Source: Candidatus Dadabacteria bacterium
GTDB taxonomy: Bacteria; Desulfobacterota_D; UBA1144; Nemesobacterales; CSP1-2
NCBI GenBank assembly: GCA_023250035.1
Contig: JAHFBK010000002.1
Coordinates: 1-43,855, forward strand
Length of the DNA: 43,855 bases
Reading direction: 5' to 3'
The notes beneath the pieces are model-generated. The model saw nothing but the letters and a program-made list of their open reading frames with translations. It searched no databases and was not told where the DNA came from. The position numbers and the translations under genes are program-made. Positions 7,650 through 17,298 of the stretch are shown one piece after another; the first letter of the stretch is position 1; each line of letters begins with the position of its first letter.

Positions 7650-10238
7650 ATGCCTGTAGATACACCTATGATTAAGCAGTACATGAAGATTAAAAAGCGA
7701 TACCCGGATGCCATACTCTTTTTTCGCCTAGGGGATTTCTACGAGATGTTTTTTGAAGATGCTAAGACAGCGTCAAAGATTCTTGGCATTGCCCTTACCT
7801 CTAGAAATAAATCTGAGAAAAATTCTGTTCCACTATGTGGTGTTCCATACCATAGCGCTGAGCCTTACGTTGCGAAACTCCTTCAACACGGTCATAAGGT
7901 AGCCATATGCGAACAGGTAGAGGACCCTAAGTTTGCAAAGGGGATTGTTGAAAGGAAGGTTATCAGAATTCTTACACCTGGAGTTATTCTTGATACGGAG
8001 AAGCTCGATTCTAAATCAAATAATTTCCTTGCAAGTATATACTTCGATGGGAAATCTTACGGTTTTTCATATGCTGATATATCTACTGGTGAGTTCAGGA
8101 CAACTTCGTTTTCTACCCTTGATGAACTCTTAGACGAACTTGCTCATCTTGAACCTAAAGAGATTCTTCTTACGGAAGAACTTTATCAAAATGATGAACT
8201 GTCTTCCTTTTTTTCACTCGGTTGGGATCCTCTTCTTACTAGAATCGATTCATACATCTGGGATTTGGATAGAGCGAGAGAGCTTTTAGAGGAAAAATTA
8301 GCCTCGAAAACATTAGAAGCCTTTGGGCTTGAGAATCACCCGGAATCAATTGCCGCTTGTGGGGCACTTGTTCATTATCTCAAAGAAATCCAGATAGAAG
8401 ATAAGCCTCCCTTAGAGGATCCATTATATTATCAAACTACCGATTATCTTTTAGTTGACGAATCTACAAAGAGAAACCTCGAGATTGTTAGAACAATTCG
8501 GGGTGAATCAGAAAGTGGTTCACTTTTATGGGTTCTTGATGAGACACTAACGGCAATGGGAGGGAGACTTCTTAAGAAGTGGATAAATTATCCGCTTATA
8601 GATATAGAAAAGATTAGAGAAAGGCTCAATGCCGTTGAAGAACTCAAAGAAAAACCAAGCTTTAGAAAAATGGTCAGGGGCGCCTTAAAAGAGATAAGCG
8701 ACATAGAAAGGCTTATTGGGAGAATATCTACTACCTCCGCAAGACCTAGGGACCTAGGAGCACTCAGGGATTCGTCATATTTTATCTCTAATATAAAAGG
8801 TATTCTGAGCGACTTTCAGTCCACACCACTTGCTAGAATTAGGGATGTTCTTGACGATTTAGCTGATATAAGGGAACTACTAGAGAGTTCGTTAGTTGAT
8901 GAGCCTCCGATTTCTTCTCGTGATGGAGGAATAATTAAGGACGGTTTTAACAGTGAGCTTGATGAGCTTAGGGTTACAAGGCGCGACGGAAAGAGGTGGA
9001 TATCAGCGCTTGAGACGAAAGAGAGGAAATTAGCAGGGATCAACTCGCTTAAGGTCGGATACAATAAAGTATTCGGTTATTACATCGAGGTTACAAAACC
9101 GAACCTTCATCTAGTTCCGGAGAATTATATTAGAAAGCAGACGCTGGTAAATGCGGAGAGGTTTGTTACTCCTGAGCTTAAGGAGTATGAAGAAAAGATT
9201 CTTGGGGCTGAAGAGAAGATTCTAGAACTTGAAAGGGATCTTTTTAACGAGATAAGGGAAAGGGTAGCGAAGGAATCAGAGAGAATAAGACAGACTGCTT
9301 CGCTGATAGCTGAGCTTGATGTCCTTTCTTCTCTCGCAGAGGTTGCTGATAAATACAATTACACTAAACCTGATGTAAGCGACTCAGGGATTATTGACCT
9401 TAGGGAAAGCCGGCATCCTGTTGTGGAAAGGATGGATCTAGGGGAAAGATTTGTATCAAATGACATAACGCTAGACACAGAAGAAAACCAGTTTCTCATA
9501 ATAACTGGTCCTAATATGGCTGGGAAGTCCACTCTCATTCGTCAGGTTGCGCTAATAGTTCTTATGGCTCAGATTGGAGGCTTTATTCCAGCAAGGGAGG
9601 GAAGGATTGGAATTGTAGATAGGATATTCACACGCGTTGGTGCTTCTGATAATCTAGCACGGGGACAATCAACATTCATGGTGGAGATGGTAGAGACCGC
9701 TTACATCCTGAGACATGCCACGCAAAGAAGTCTAGTGGTGCTTGATGAAATAGGGAGGGGAACAAGCACATTCGATGGGATGAGTATTGCGTGGGCTGTA
9801 GGAGAATTCCTCCACGATTTAGGATGTAGATCCCTATTTGCTACACATTACCATGAGCTTGCCCAGCTTGCCATCACAAAACGAAGGGTTAAGAACTACA
9901 ATGTCTTTGTAAAAGAGGACAAGGGAAAGGTCGTGTTTCTAAGAAAGCTCATTCCAGGCGCGGCTAGCCATAGCTATGGAATTCAGGTAGCAAGGCTAGC
10001 AGGGGTTCCTGAAAGGGTTCTTAAGACTGCGCGCGAGGTTCTATTCAAGCTTGAGAAAGCGGAATCTAATCTTGGAAGTGCTATTCGCGGCGGACAGCTT
10101 GGACTTTTTGAGAAGAAGGAAGATGAAATAGGTGATGAGGTTTTAGAGGAGATTAACAAACTCGATCCTAATTCTATGACCCCGCTCGAAGCACTCTCTA
10201 AGCTAGCTGAGATTAAAGGTAAGTTAGAGAATGAATGA
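7650..10238 (+). CDS. mutS: DNA mismatch repair protein MutS
   Basis: Mismatch-recognition ATPase of 862 residues. The N-terminal mismatch-binding domain holds the FFRLGDFYEMF stretch (Phe-X-Glu motif, GDFYE). Connector, lever and clamp domains follow. The ABC-type ATPase has Walker A GPNMAGKST (about residues 620-628), the STFMVEM signature and Walker B LVVLDEIGRGTST, then ATHYHEL. The C-terminal LDPNSMTPLEAL stretch is the usual helix-turn-helix/tetramer end. This is full-length MutS1. The promoter sits immediately before the ATG, and there is no ribosome-binding site. yraN follows after a gap that holds a repeat arm. MutL is not seen intact in the window. Confidence 0.98.
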   Translation: MPVDTPMIKQYMKIKKRYPDAILFFRLGDFYEMFFEDAKTASKILGIALTSRNKSEKNSVPLCGVPYHSAEPYVAKLLQHGHKVAICEQVEDPKFAKGIVERKVIRILTPGVILDTEKLDSKSNNFLASIYFDGKSYGFSYADISTGEFRTTSFSTLDELLDELAHLEPKEILLTEELYQNDELSSFFSLGWDPLLTRIDSYIWDLDRARELLEEKLASKTLEAFGLENHPESIAACGALVHYLKEIQIEDKPPLEDPLYYQTTDYLLVDESTKRNLEIVRTIRGESESGSLLWVLDETLTAMGGRLLKKWINYPLIDIEKIRERLNAVEELKEKPSFRKMVRGALKEISDIERLIGRISTTSARPRDLGALRDSSYFISNIKGILSDFQSTPLARIRDVLDDLADIRELLESSLVDEPPISSRDGGIIKDGFNSELDELRVTRRDGKRWISALETKERKLAGINSLKVGYNKVFGYYIEVTKPNLHLVPENYIRKQTLVNAERFVTPELKEYEEKILGAEEKILELERDLFNEIRERVAKESERIRQTASLIAELDVLSSLAEVADKYNYTKPDVSDSGIIDLRESRHPVVERMDLGERFVSNDITLDTEENQFLIITGPNMAGKSTLIRQVALIVLMAQIGGFIPAREGRIGIVDRIFTRVGASDNLARGQSTFMVEMVETAYILRHATQRSLVVLDEIGRGTSTFDGMSIAWAVGEFLHDLGCRSLFATHYHELAQLAITKRRVKNYNVFVKEDKGKVVFLRKLIPGAASHSYGIQVARLAGVPERVLKTAREVLFKLEKAESNLGSAIRGGQLGLFEKKEDEIGDEVLEEINKLDPNSMTPLEALSKLAEIKGKLENE

Positions 10239-10298
10239 TGCAAGATGCAAGAAGAATCATGTATCGTGAACGACACATCATATATCATTTTACTATTA

Positions 10299-10325
10299 GT
10301 GTAAATTCGTGCTAATTAGTGGTTA
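10299..10325. repeat. Single arm of the TTAGCCAC repeat family
   Basis: GTGTAAATTCGTGCTAATTAG followed by TGGTTA resembles GTGTAAATTCGAGTTCAATCC followed by GTGGCTAA at 43694-43722. The opposing arm is not clear. Upstream bases 10240-10290 contain a shuffled ATGCAAGATGCAAG / ATCGTGAACGACACATC stretch that also looks repeat-derived. Confidence 0.55.
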
Positions 10326-10336
10326 GGTAATTAATT

Positions 10337-10696
10337 ATGATCGATAAAAAATCCCTCGGACAAATGGGTGAGGATATAGCATCCAAGGCTCTAAAAAAGG
10401 ATGGATACCGCATTATCGAGAAAAATTTTAGATGCAAGCAGGGTGAGATAGACATCATCGCTGAGCAAAAGGGGGTTGTTTGCTTCATAGAGGTTAAAGC
10501 CCGTTCATCTGAAAACTTTGGACTGCCGGAAGAGGCTGTTACAAGTTGGAAACAGCGAAGACTCTTGGCTGCGGCTTATGTGTATCTAGAAAAAAAGAAA
10601 ATCAAATCAAAAGATTTGCGCTTTGACATAGTCTCGGTTGATCTTACGAATGAAATGGCTAGAATCTTGAAGAACGCCTTTGAAGTGAATTATTAG
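10337..10696 (+). CDS. yraN: YraN / UPF0102 family endonuclease-fold protein
   Basis: 119-residue protein of the UPF0102 (YraN) family with a Holliday-junction-resolvase/restriction-endonuclease fold; its role is not proven. The order is typical: KSLGQMGEDIASKALKKDGY helix, NFRCKQGEIDIIAEQKG with the acidic residues, FIEVKAR (the E-x-K metal-site motif), then LRFDIVSVD. It starts at ATG 10337 without a strong Shine-Dalgarno sequence. It sits downstream of mutS; the family is often near rnhB or rsmI, so this placement may be incidental. Confidence 0.92.
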   Translation: MIDKKSLGQMGEDIASKALKKDGYRIIEKNFRCKQGEIDIIAEQKGVVCFIEVKARSSENFGLPEEAVTSWKQRRLLAAAYVYLEKKKIKSKDLRFDIVSVDLTNEMARILKNAFEVNY

Positions 10697-11018
10697 GTTG
10701 AGAATACGGTCAGGGTTTTAATCGTACATTTTTCTTAATCAAGATTATCGTATCATAATACAATCCCACAATCTTCCGAATCTCAAAAATGTGTTTTACT
10801 TAGTTATTCAATTCTTTGGCATTAGACCAGAGGAGTAGAATATATGAAAACCTTATATTTCAAGACCTGATCTCATTTTCTCTCCTTGATATAAAGCCAA
10901 GAACTGACCCCTTCTTTTCCTTTGGTCTTTAATATTAAGTTTAATAGAATCATATCTACTAGAAGTAAGTGCTAAAGGATACTTATGTAAGATTTAAGAA
11001 TTAAATAGGGAAGAGTGA
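10697..11018. other. Gene-free stretch of 322 bases
   Basis: AT-rich. It contains GAACTGACCCC, a motif often found in dispersed repeats, and a tiny frame (ATG 10844, 8 codons) behind AGAGGAG. Nothing firm can be assigned. Confidence 0.5.
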
Positions 11019-11441
11019 CTACCTATGTAATTTTTTTGGACGCCTTAGTATTATAGCTGGGTATCCGTAGTCTGTATTTTTATCCAAACTGAGAACATAA
11101 TCTCTTAAAATATTTAATTCATGCTCGACATCGATATATTGTCCTAGTTTGCTGATCCATTTACCATTTTCCAATTGTCGTGCGGCATGAGTTGGTTCCC
11201 CATTATCGTCAACGAAAATTACAATTTTTTCAAAACAAGAATCAAGTTCGTAATTATCACAAGGCACGTAATCTAGAGTAGAAAAAGCCTGTATAAAAAC
11301 TTCTAAGGTTACATCTTTTGAAATACCTTTTGGCCAATATGAGTCACCTGCAGGCCACCACCATCGAGTGTCATCCCCGGCTGACAAAGCAATGCAATTA
11401 TAAGTTGGTGTTTCAGGACTACGCGCAATAACCCCGATCAT
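11019..11441 (-). CDS. DUF7689 family protein, possible papain-like cysteine hydrolase
   Basis: 140-residue protein of a family I recognise as DUF7689, function unknown. The N-terminal hallmark TPTYNCIALSAGDDTRWWWP is followed by YWP. Inference: Cys16 in YNCIA, at the start of a predicted helix, and His85 in EPTHAARQ, at the start of a beta hairpin (HAARQLENGKWISKLG), have the order and spacing of NlpC/P60 or CHAP-type cysteine hydrolases. Asp104 (YIDVEHE) is a candidate third residue. No signal peptide is present, so it acts in the cytoplasm unless exported otherwise. It is the last gene of a three-gene minus-strand cassette and starts 6 bases after the middle gene ends. Confidence 0.78.
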   Translation of the reverse strand: MIGVIARSPETPTYNCIALSAGDDTRWWWPAGDSYWPKGISKDVTLEVFIQAFSTLDYVPCDNYELDSCFEKIVIFVDDNGEPTHAARQLENGKWISKLGQYIDVEHELNILRDYVLSLDKNTDYGYPAIILRRPKKLHR

Positions 11442-11447
11442 TCATTA

Positions 11448-11873
11448 TTATTCAATATATCCGTGCTCTTTACCCCATTTTAACCAAGCTTCTCTAATTT
11501 TCATGAGATTACCTCGATCTTCTAAAGCCACGGGATCCTCCCCTGTAATGGCTCTAAGAGCCCAGGACCAGTGATTAGGTTCACGCTCAAATTCTCTAAG
11601 GATCAAAGGAATAACATCTTGTCCCATACCTATTATACGTTGGTAAGATGGATGAGTAACAATTTTTGTAGTTGATGATAGCAATAACACTTCTTTTTTC
11701 CAAGTTCTCATTAAGGTGTAAAATTTTTCTTTAGTGCTTTGTCTTGATGCAGGGAAACAAAAATGTTCAGCAAGTTCTGACATTTTTTTTAAAATAAAGT
11801 AAGATTCTATACTAATCCCAGCTGATTGATTGCCTCCAGAAGTAAGAGAATAATTAATTGCGACTCCACTCAT
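11448..11873 (-). CDS. Unnamed family protein of the TIGR04255/DUF7689 cassette
   Basis: 141-residue protein with no named family that I can assign. The C-terminal half is the conserved-looking part: HPSYQRIIGMGQDVIPLILREF, then PNHWSWALRAITGEDPV and a basic-aromatic end MKIREAWLKWGKEHGYIE. I have seen this pattern in many hypothetical proteins. The helical repeat-like layout hints at a HEAT-like or adaptor fold, which is only inference. The N-terminal 40 residues look variable. Its ATG overlaps the TGA of the upstream TIGR04255 gene by four bases (ATGA), so translation is probably coupled. DUF7689 follows 6 bases later. Confidence 0.72.
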   Translation of the reverse strand: MSGVAINYSLTSGGNQSAGISIESYFILKKMSELAEHFCFPASRQSTKEKFYTLMRTWKKEVLLLSSTTKIVTHPSYQRIIGMGQDVIPLILREFEREPNHWSWALRAITGEDPVALEDRGNLMKIREAWLKWGKEHGYIE

Positions 11874-12628
11874 TTAAACAACTCCTTTGTTTTATTTGTT
11901 AAATTCTTAAAAAAGATATCATTCTTAAATTTTCGCAATCTCAGCATAATATTCCATATTTCTTCATCCGCGGGATCTAACGTTACAATTTTAAATACAT
12001 CGATATCAAATATCAATGGTAATAATTGTTGATCGTTCTTTACTTCTGGAGATTCGGTTGCTTCTATTATAATCGCCTCAGATTCTAATTCCTTATTTTG
12101 TATTACTAATCTCATCACAACCTGAGTTAGAGCATCCGGTATCCCAGGAGCAATTTCAGGAACTGTTAGTATATATTCTTTAAGATCTTTTATAGGAAGT
12201 GGTATTTCAATCCGATTAATATAACGCAGGGCTAGTCTAGTTACATTTTTAGGTTTGACAATCTTGACATAGTAGTTCCAGAGCTCTCTTGCCTCGGTAC
12301 TAAAAACCTCCCAATTTTCATACGGTTTTAATTTGTTAAATGTAAAGCCATCTAATCTGGATTGAACAACTTTTGTATTATCAGAAGAACGAAAAAGATA
12401 TCCCTCTATTGCTCCCGAGTGTTCAGAAATTTGTGGCCCAATACCAGGTTTTAGTTCAAATTGAGTTTTCAAATGAAATTTTTCTTCTTTTTGGGGGAAA
12501 CGGGTTTTAACTTCCTCATGAAATTCACCAACAGTATTAAGGTTTACTTCCTTTGGAAGGGTAACTCGTATATCTATCAAGGCTTCAGTTATTGGCGGAT
12601 TATGAAAGATTTCGTATTCATTGATCAT
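11870..12628 (-). CDS. TIGR04255 family protein
   Basis: 252-residue protein of the sporadically distributed TIGR04255 family, function unknown. Recognisable blocks are NPPITEALIDIRV at the N-terminus, VVQSRLDGFTFNKLKPYENW in the middle and VTRLALRYINRIEIPLP, followed by a C-terminal FDIDVFK and a charged tail. It is soluble with no membrane segment. It is the first gene of a three-gene operon: four-base overlap with the next gene and a promoter-like pair 48-75 bases upstream. The family is known for patchy distribution, which fits an accessory or mobile role. No strong Shine-Dalgarno sequence precedes ATG 12628. Confidence 0.85.
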   Translation of the reverse strand: MINEYEIFHNPPITEALIDIRVTLPKEVNLNTVGEFHEEVKTRFPQKEEKFHLKTQFELKPGIGPQISEHSGAIEGYLFRSSDNTKVVQSRLDGFTFNKLKPYENWEVFSTEARELWNYYVKIVKPKNVTRLALRYINRIEIPLPIKDLKEYILTVPEIAPGIPDALTQVVMRLVIQNKELESEAIIIEATESPEVKNDQQLLPLIFDIDVFKIVTLDPADEEIWNIMLRLRKFKNDIFFKNLTNKTKELFK

Positions 12629-12675
12629 ATTTTTCTATTAGAAGGTTTTAATCTGAATTAAAGCTTTTTATGCAA

Positions 12676-12703
12676 ATTATAGCATTCATGATATTCGATG
12701 CAA
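12676..12703 (-). promoter_or_regulatory. Predicted promoter of the TIGR04255 cassette
   Basis: Reading the minus strand, TTGCAT (12703-12698) and TATAAT (12681-12676) are 16 bases apart. This would give a 5' leader of about 40 bases before ATG 12628. The rest of 12629-12942 is AT-rich with no gene visible. Confidence 0.55.
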
Positions 12704-12942
12704 ATAATTTGATAATAATAGTAGATTGTGGGCAGGGTCTTGGATTGTGAATTATTTTTATTAACTATCTTGGTTATTGTGCCATTGTGCAAACCCAAAC
12801 CCTACCAAAATCTAGAAGCGTGTACACATAATTTAAGTGCGCATCCTGCATCAAAGATTCCTTATCAGTACGAACGAGATTAAAAAATTTCCACTTTAAA
12901 ACGAATATTTAATGATTATATTGAAAGTTAAGGTGATAAGAT

Positions 12943-13176
12943 ATGGACAAACAATTTGATGGCTATACAGCTATACAAACTGCGGAGGGTTTCCACGTGG
13001 TGTTTCACGATTCTTCGAGAAACCCACTAGATGTAAAATTTAACGATTTTCAAGAATTCGCAAATAAATACAGCCAGGAAATATTGGCTGGAAAACTTCC
13101 AAAACTTTCTGAACAAGAAGCAGTTTTGCTTTCGCTATGGGAGTTAATGCTTATACCAGCTAACACAATACATTAA
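12943..13176 (+). CDS. Small hypothetical protein
   Basis: 77-residue predicted soluble protein, acidic to neutral, with no family recognised. The first half has alternating strand-like residues (YTAIQTAEGFHVVFHD) and the second half looks helical (FQEFANKYSQEIL, LSEQEAVLLSLWELML). AAGGTGAT precedes the ATG at a reasonable distance. It stands alone between the cassette and groES on the opposite strand to the cassette; it could be a small regulator or an orphan. Confidence 0.55.
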   Translation: MDKQFDGYTAIQTAEGFHVVFHDSSRNPLDVKFNDFQEFANKYSQEILAGKLPKLSEQEAVLLSLWELMLIPANTIH

Positions 13177-13290
13177 GGTAGTGAGATCGGGGTTCTATCC
13201 ATATATATCGAGATTTAGGTCAACCTTATTTAAACTGACCTTTTCTTGAATAGGTTTGTAAATAGATAGCATCCTACGTCATTATTACTC

Positions 13291-13319
13291 TTGACACCTT
13301 CGGGATTGATGCATATCTT
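13291..13319 (+). promoter_or_regulatory. Sigma70 promoter of groESL
   Basis: TTGACA (13291-13296) and TATCTT (13314-13319) are spaced by 17 bases. The predicted start falls at about 13326, inside the CIRCE operator, so repressor binding would block initiation. Confidence 0.85.
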
Positions 13320-13323
13320 ATAC

Positions 13324-13350
13324 TCAGCGCTCATCTAACTAGAGTGCTAA
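13324..13350. promoter_or_regulatory. CIRCE operator (HrcA binding site)
   Basis: TCAGCGCTC, nine spacer bases, then GAGTGCTAA. The right arm is a perfect match to the CIRCE consensus (TTAGCACTC-N9-GAGTGCTAA) and the left arm differs at two positions. This predicts heat-shock control of groESL by HrcA; hrcA itself is not in the window. Confidence 0.9.
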
Positions 13351-13383
13351 TTCCATTTATATACCAATCCAGGAGGTAAAACC

Positions 13384-13674
13384 ATGAATGTAAGACCACT
13401 TCACGATAAGATTTTAATCAAAAGAATAGATGCCCCCCAGATGACAAAGGGCGGAATTGTCATTCCGGATACTGTCAAGGAAAAGCCACAGGAGGGAAAG
13501 GTAGTAGCTACTGGTAAAGGTAGGATTCTAGAGGATGGTAAGGTTGTTCCATTAGCGGTGAAGAAAGGAGACAGGATACTCTTTGGCAAATATGGGGGAA
13601 CAGAGATTAAACTCGAGGGTGAGGATTATATAATCCTAGATGAAAATGAGGTTTTGGCTATAATCGAAGAATAA
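13384..13674 (+). CDS. groES: Co-chaperonin GroES
   Basis: 96-residue GroES (Hsp10), the heptameric lid of GroEL. It has the N-terminal VRPLHDKILIKR, the mobile loop region around APQMTKGGIVIPDTVKEKPQ, and C-terminal GGTEIKLEGEDYIILDENEVLAII. AGGAGG lies 7 bases before the ATG. It is the first gene of the CIRCE-controlled operon, with groEL 23 bases downstream. Confidence 0.98.
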   Translation: MNVRPLHDKILIKRIDAPQMTKGGIVIPDTVKEKPQEGKVVATGKGRILEDGKVVPLAVKKGDRILFGKYGGTEIKLEGEDYIILDENEVLAIIEE

Positions 13675-13682
13675 ATTTTTAA

Positions 13683-15332
<1,650 letters not shown>

Positions 15333-15337
15333 TTCAG

Positions 15338-15369
15338 TAGGGGCACGTCTCAACGCGCCCCTATTTTTT
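15338..15369 (+). terminator. Rho-independent terminator of groESL
   Basis: The stem is TAGGGGC (15338-15344) with GCCCCTA (15357-15363), the loop is 12 bases, and six T residues follow. The right arm and T-run overlap the last codons of the convergent speB gene. Confidence 0.85.
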
Positions 15370-16251
15370 ACTGAACTTATAACCTATAGTTTTATATGCA
15401 AGCTTTGCTGCAAGCACATCGGGACCAAGTAGTCCTGAGAATGGTGCAAGTTCCATTATATCAAAACCAATAACCTTTCTTTTTTTAAACACTGTTTTAA
15501 TAAGCTCAGTAACGTCATACCAACCTAACCCTCCGGGCTCTGGTGTGCCTGTTGAAGGAACAAAGGATGGATCAAATACATCAATATCAACGCTTATATA
15601 AACTTGTGGAAGAAGACTAGATATAACCTCATCCATCCATTCTTGATTTTTGCTTTTAAAGATTTCTCTTGCGTGAATGACTTTTAGATTTTTATTCCCT
15701 TTGATAAACTCAGCTTCCTCTTTTGAATAACTTCTTACACCAACCTCGACTACATTATATCCCTCTTCTAAAACCCTTCTCATAACACATGCGTGGTTAA
15801 AAGGAGTTCCCTCATATGAATCTCTCAAATCACAGTGTGCATCAAGATTTAAAACAGAGAAATCTTTGAAACATGTCTTGTGTCCTTTTATGGCTCCCAG
15901 AGTAATCGAATGCTCGCCGCCTAAGGTAATTATGAACTTATTTAATCCAAGTAGTTGAGAGCAGACCTCACTAACTGCGCTTACCATATGAGCAGGGTCA
16001 ACAGAACCGCATTCAAGCTCTGCAAGTGTATGGACTCCACAGGTATAAGGGTCGCATCCGAGTTCATCATCGTAAAGCTCCAGGCATCTTGATGAGTAAA
16101 TTATAGAGGAGGGTCCCCTTGATGTCCCTCTTCCAAACGATACCGTTCTCTCAAAAGGTACAGGAAGTATAACGACCTTTGATGTCTCAAATCCTGAGCT
16201 GTTTTCATCAAGACCAAGGAAATTAATAGGAATAAAATTTCCCTGAATCAT
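15361..16251 (-). CDS. speB: Agmatinase/ureohydrolase family protein (SpeB-like)
   Basis: Binuclear manganese ureohydrolase. Agmatinase (agmatine to putrescine plus urea) is the best guess; guanidinobutyrase or similar specificity cannot be excluded. Metal ligands are visible: His114 (GGEHS), Asp137/His139/Asp141 (NLDAHCDLRD), and Asp222/Asp224 (SVDIDVFDPS). The TGTPEPGGL signature follows at 234-242. Length 296 is typical. The ATG is followed by a normal start (MIQGNFIPINFL). The 3' end overlaps the groEL terminator. No polyamine partner gene is nearby. Confidence 0.93.
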   Translation of the reverse strand: MIQGNFIPINFLGLDENSSGFETSKVVILPVPFERTVSFGRGTSRGPSSIIYSSRCLELYDDELGCDPYTCGVHTLAELECGSVDPAHMVSAVSEVCSQLLGLNKFIITLGGEHSITLGAIKGHKTCFKDFSVLNLDAHCDLRDSYEGTPFNHACVMRRVLEEGYNVVEVGVRSYSKEEAEFIKGNKNLKVIHAREIFKSKNQEWMDEVISSLLPQVYISVDIDVFDPSFVPSTGTPEPGGLGWYDVTELIKTVFKKRKVIGFDIMELAPFSGLLGPDVLAAKLAYKTIGYKFSKK

Positions 16252-16354
16252 GGGAGAAAGAGTTTAATGGTTAGACCCCTCTTGTCAATTAAAACCCTTT
16301 AGAAGCTCTTTGAGTAATATCAAACCCGCATGGCCAATATACATAAATGGTGAA

Positions 16355-16446
16355 GTAGGAGTGCCATCCCTTCGACCCTTCGACAAAGCTCAGGGCTCAG
16401 GACAGGGTTGGCGTGGGGCTGAGTCGCGGCTGGAAGCAACTCCTAC
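16355..16446. repeat. Composite repeat GTAGGAGT ... ACTCCTAC with inner CTTCGAC motif
   Basis: Perfect 8-base ends GTAGGAGT and ACTCCTAC enclose CCCTTCGACAAAGCTCAGGG followed by CTCAGGACAG (16377-16406). The inner part is of the widely dispersed TTCGACAAGCTCAGGG type, and GGCTGGAAGC lies before the right arm. It is more GC-rich than its surroundings. Confidence 0.75.
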
Positions 16447-16464
16447 AGAAGAGAAAAGAATTAA

Positions 16465-17112
16465 TTAACTAGATTTGACATACCCTATTTTCTCTAGCTC
16501 TCTATAGGTTTTTGTAGGACTCTTTTGTGATGCAAAAAGTGATAGATCCTCAGGTTCGTCTATGTCGAGCGCCGCTCTGGGAAGTTTATGTATTTCGTAT
16601 GGGATATTTCTCTTTCGTGCTTCTTCAATATGTTTTTTAAAGCTGTCGTATCCAAATCGAGATGGAATCACGTCAGGTGGTTTTCTAAGGATTGCGTTTG
16701 TTCCGAGTTCATCTCTAGCAGGGACTAGAATAACTGAATGAAGGGGTTTCTCCTTCTCTAGAATAAAATCCACATCCTCTGCTGTTATAAGTGGAGCGTC
16801 CCCAGGGATAACTAGAACTGATTCCGCACCCATCTCCTTACAAATGATAGAAGCCCAGTCTACCGATTCGCTTTCTCCATTTTGTTTAGTTTCTTTAATT
16901 ACTTCTATATCTAAGCTCTCAGCGAGTTTAATAGCATTTTCATCCAAGGTTACAACTAAGATGCGGTCTAATAGTCTTGAGCCTCTCAGTGCTATAAGCA
17001 CGTCCTCTAACATAGCATAGGCGAGATCTGTTCTTTCACTTTGAGAAAGGATTGGAGAAAGTCTCTCCTTTGCCTTTGATAGGTCCTTTACAGGTACAAG
17101 AGCGAATCTCAT
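16465..17112 (-). CDS. cofC: 2-phospholactate/phosphoenolpyruvate guanylyltransferase (F420 biosynthesis)
   Basis: CofC/FbiD nucleotidyltransferase, which activates phospholactate or PEP with GTP to make the F420 side-chain precursor. Hallmarks are the N-terminal MRFALVPVKDLSKAKERLSP (GTP-binding loop), the LVIPGDAPLITAEDVD metal-binding block, and the later GTNAILRKPPDVIPSRFG and LPRAALDIDEPEDL stretches. 215 residues is normal. It sits alone, not with cofD, cofE or cofGH. It is read divergently from pncB. Together with the NpdG-like gene at 6202-6861 it indicates F420 metabolism. Confidence 0.93.
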   Translation of the reverse strand: MRFALVPVKDLSKAKERLSPILSQSERTDLAYAMLEDVLIALRGSRLLDRILVVTLDENAIKLAESLDIEVIKETKQNGESESVDWASIICKEMGAESVLVIPGDAPLITAEDVDFILEKEKPLHSVILVPARDELGTNAILRKPPDVIPSRFGYDSFKKHIEEARKRNIPYEIHKLPRAALDIDEPEDLSLFASQKSPTKTYRELEKIGYVKSS

Positions 17113-17240
17113 CCCTAAAAAATTTACAGGGATTTTTTTGTGTTTGCTATAAATAATTTCAAGAGGTGATAAGTTCCTGCAAATTACACTATTTTACGAT
17201 GCGTTAAGCGTCTACTTCTATAATCGCTCTACTATTAGGT

Positions 17241-17269
17241 TTGATATAAAAATCCACGTAAGCTAAATT
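17241..17269 (+). promoter_or_regulatory. Predicted promoter of pncB
   Basis: TTGATA (17241-17246) and TAAATT (17264-17269) are separated by 17 bases. The leader before ATG 17299 would be about 23 bases and holds no Shine-Dalgarno sequence. Confidence 0.5.
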
Positions 17270-17298
17270 TGTAAGAATCTCTTCCTTTAATCACGACA

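Noticed and set aside
10844-10870. Eight-codon frame MKTLYFKT behind AGAGGAG
   Set aside because: Too short to support, with no attenuator-like hairpin or downstream biosynthetic gene.
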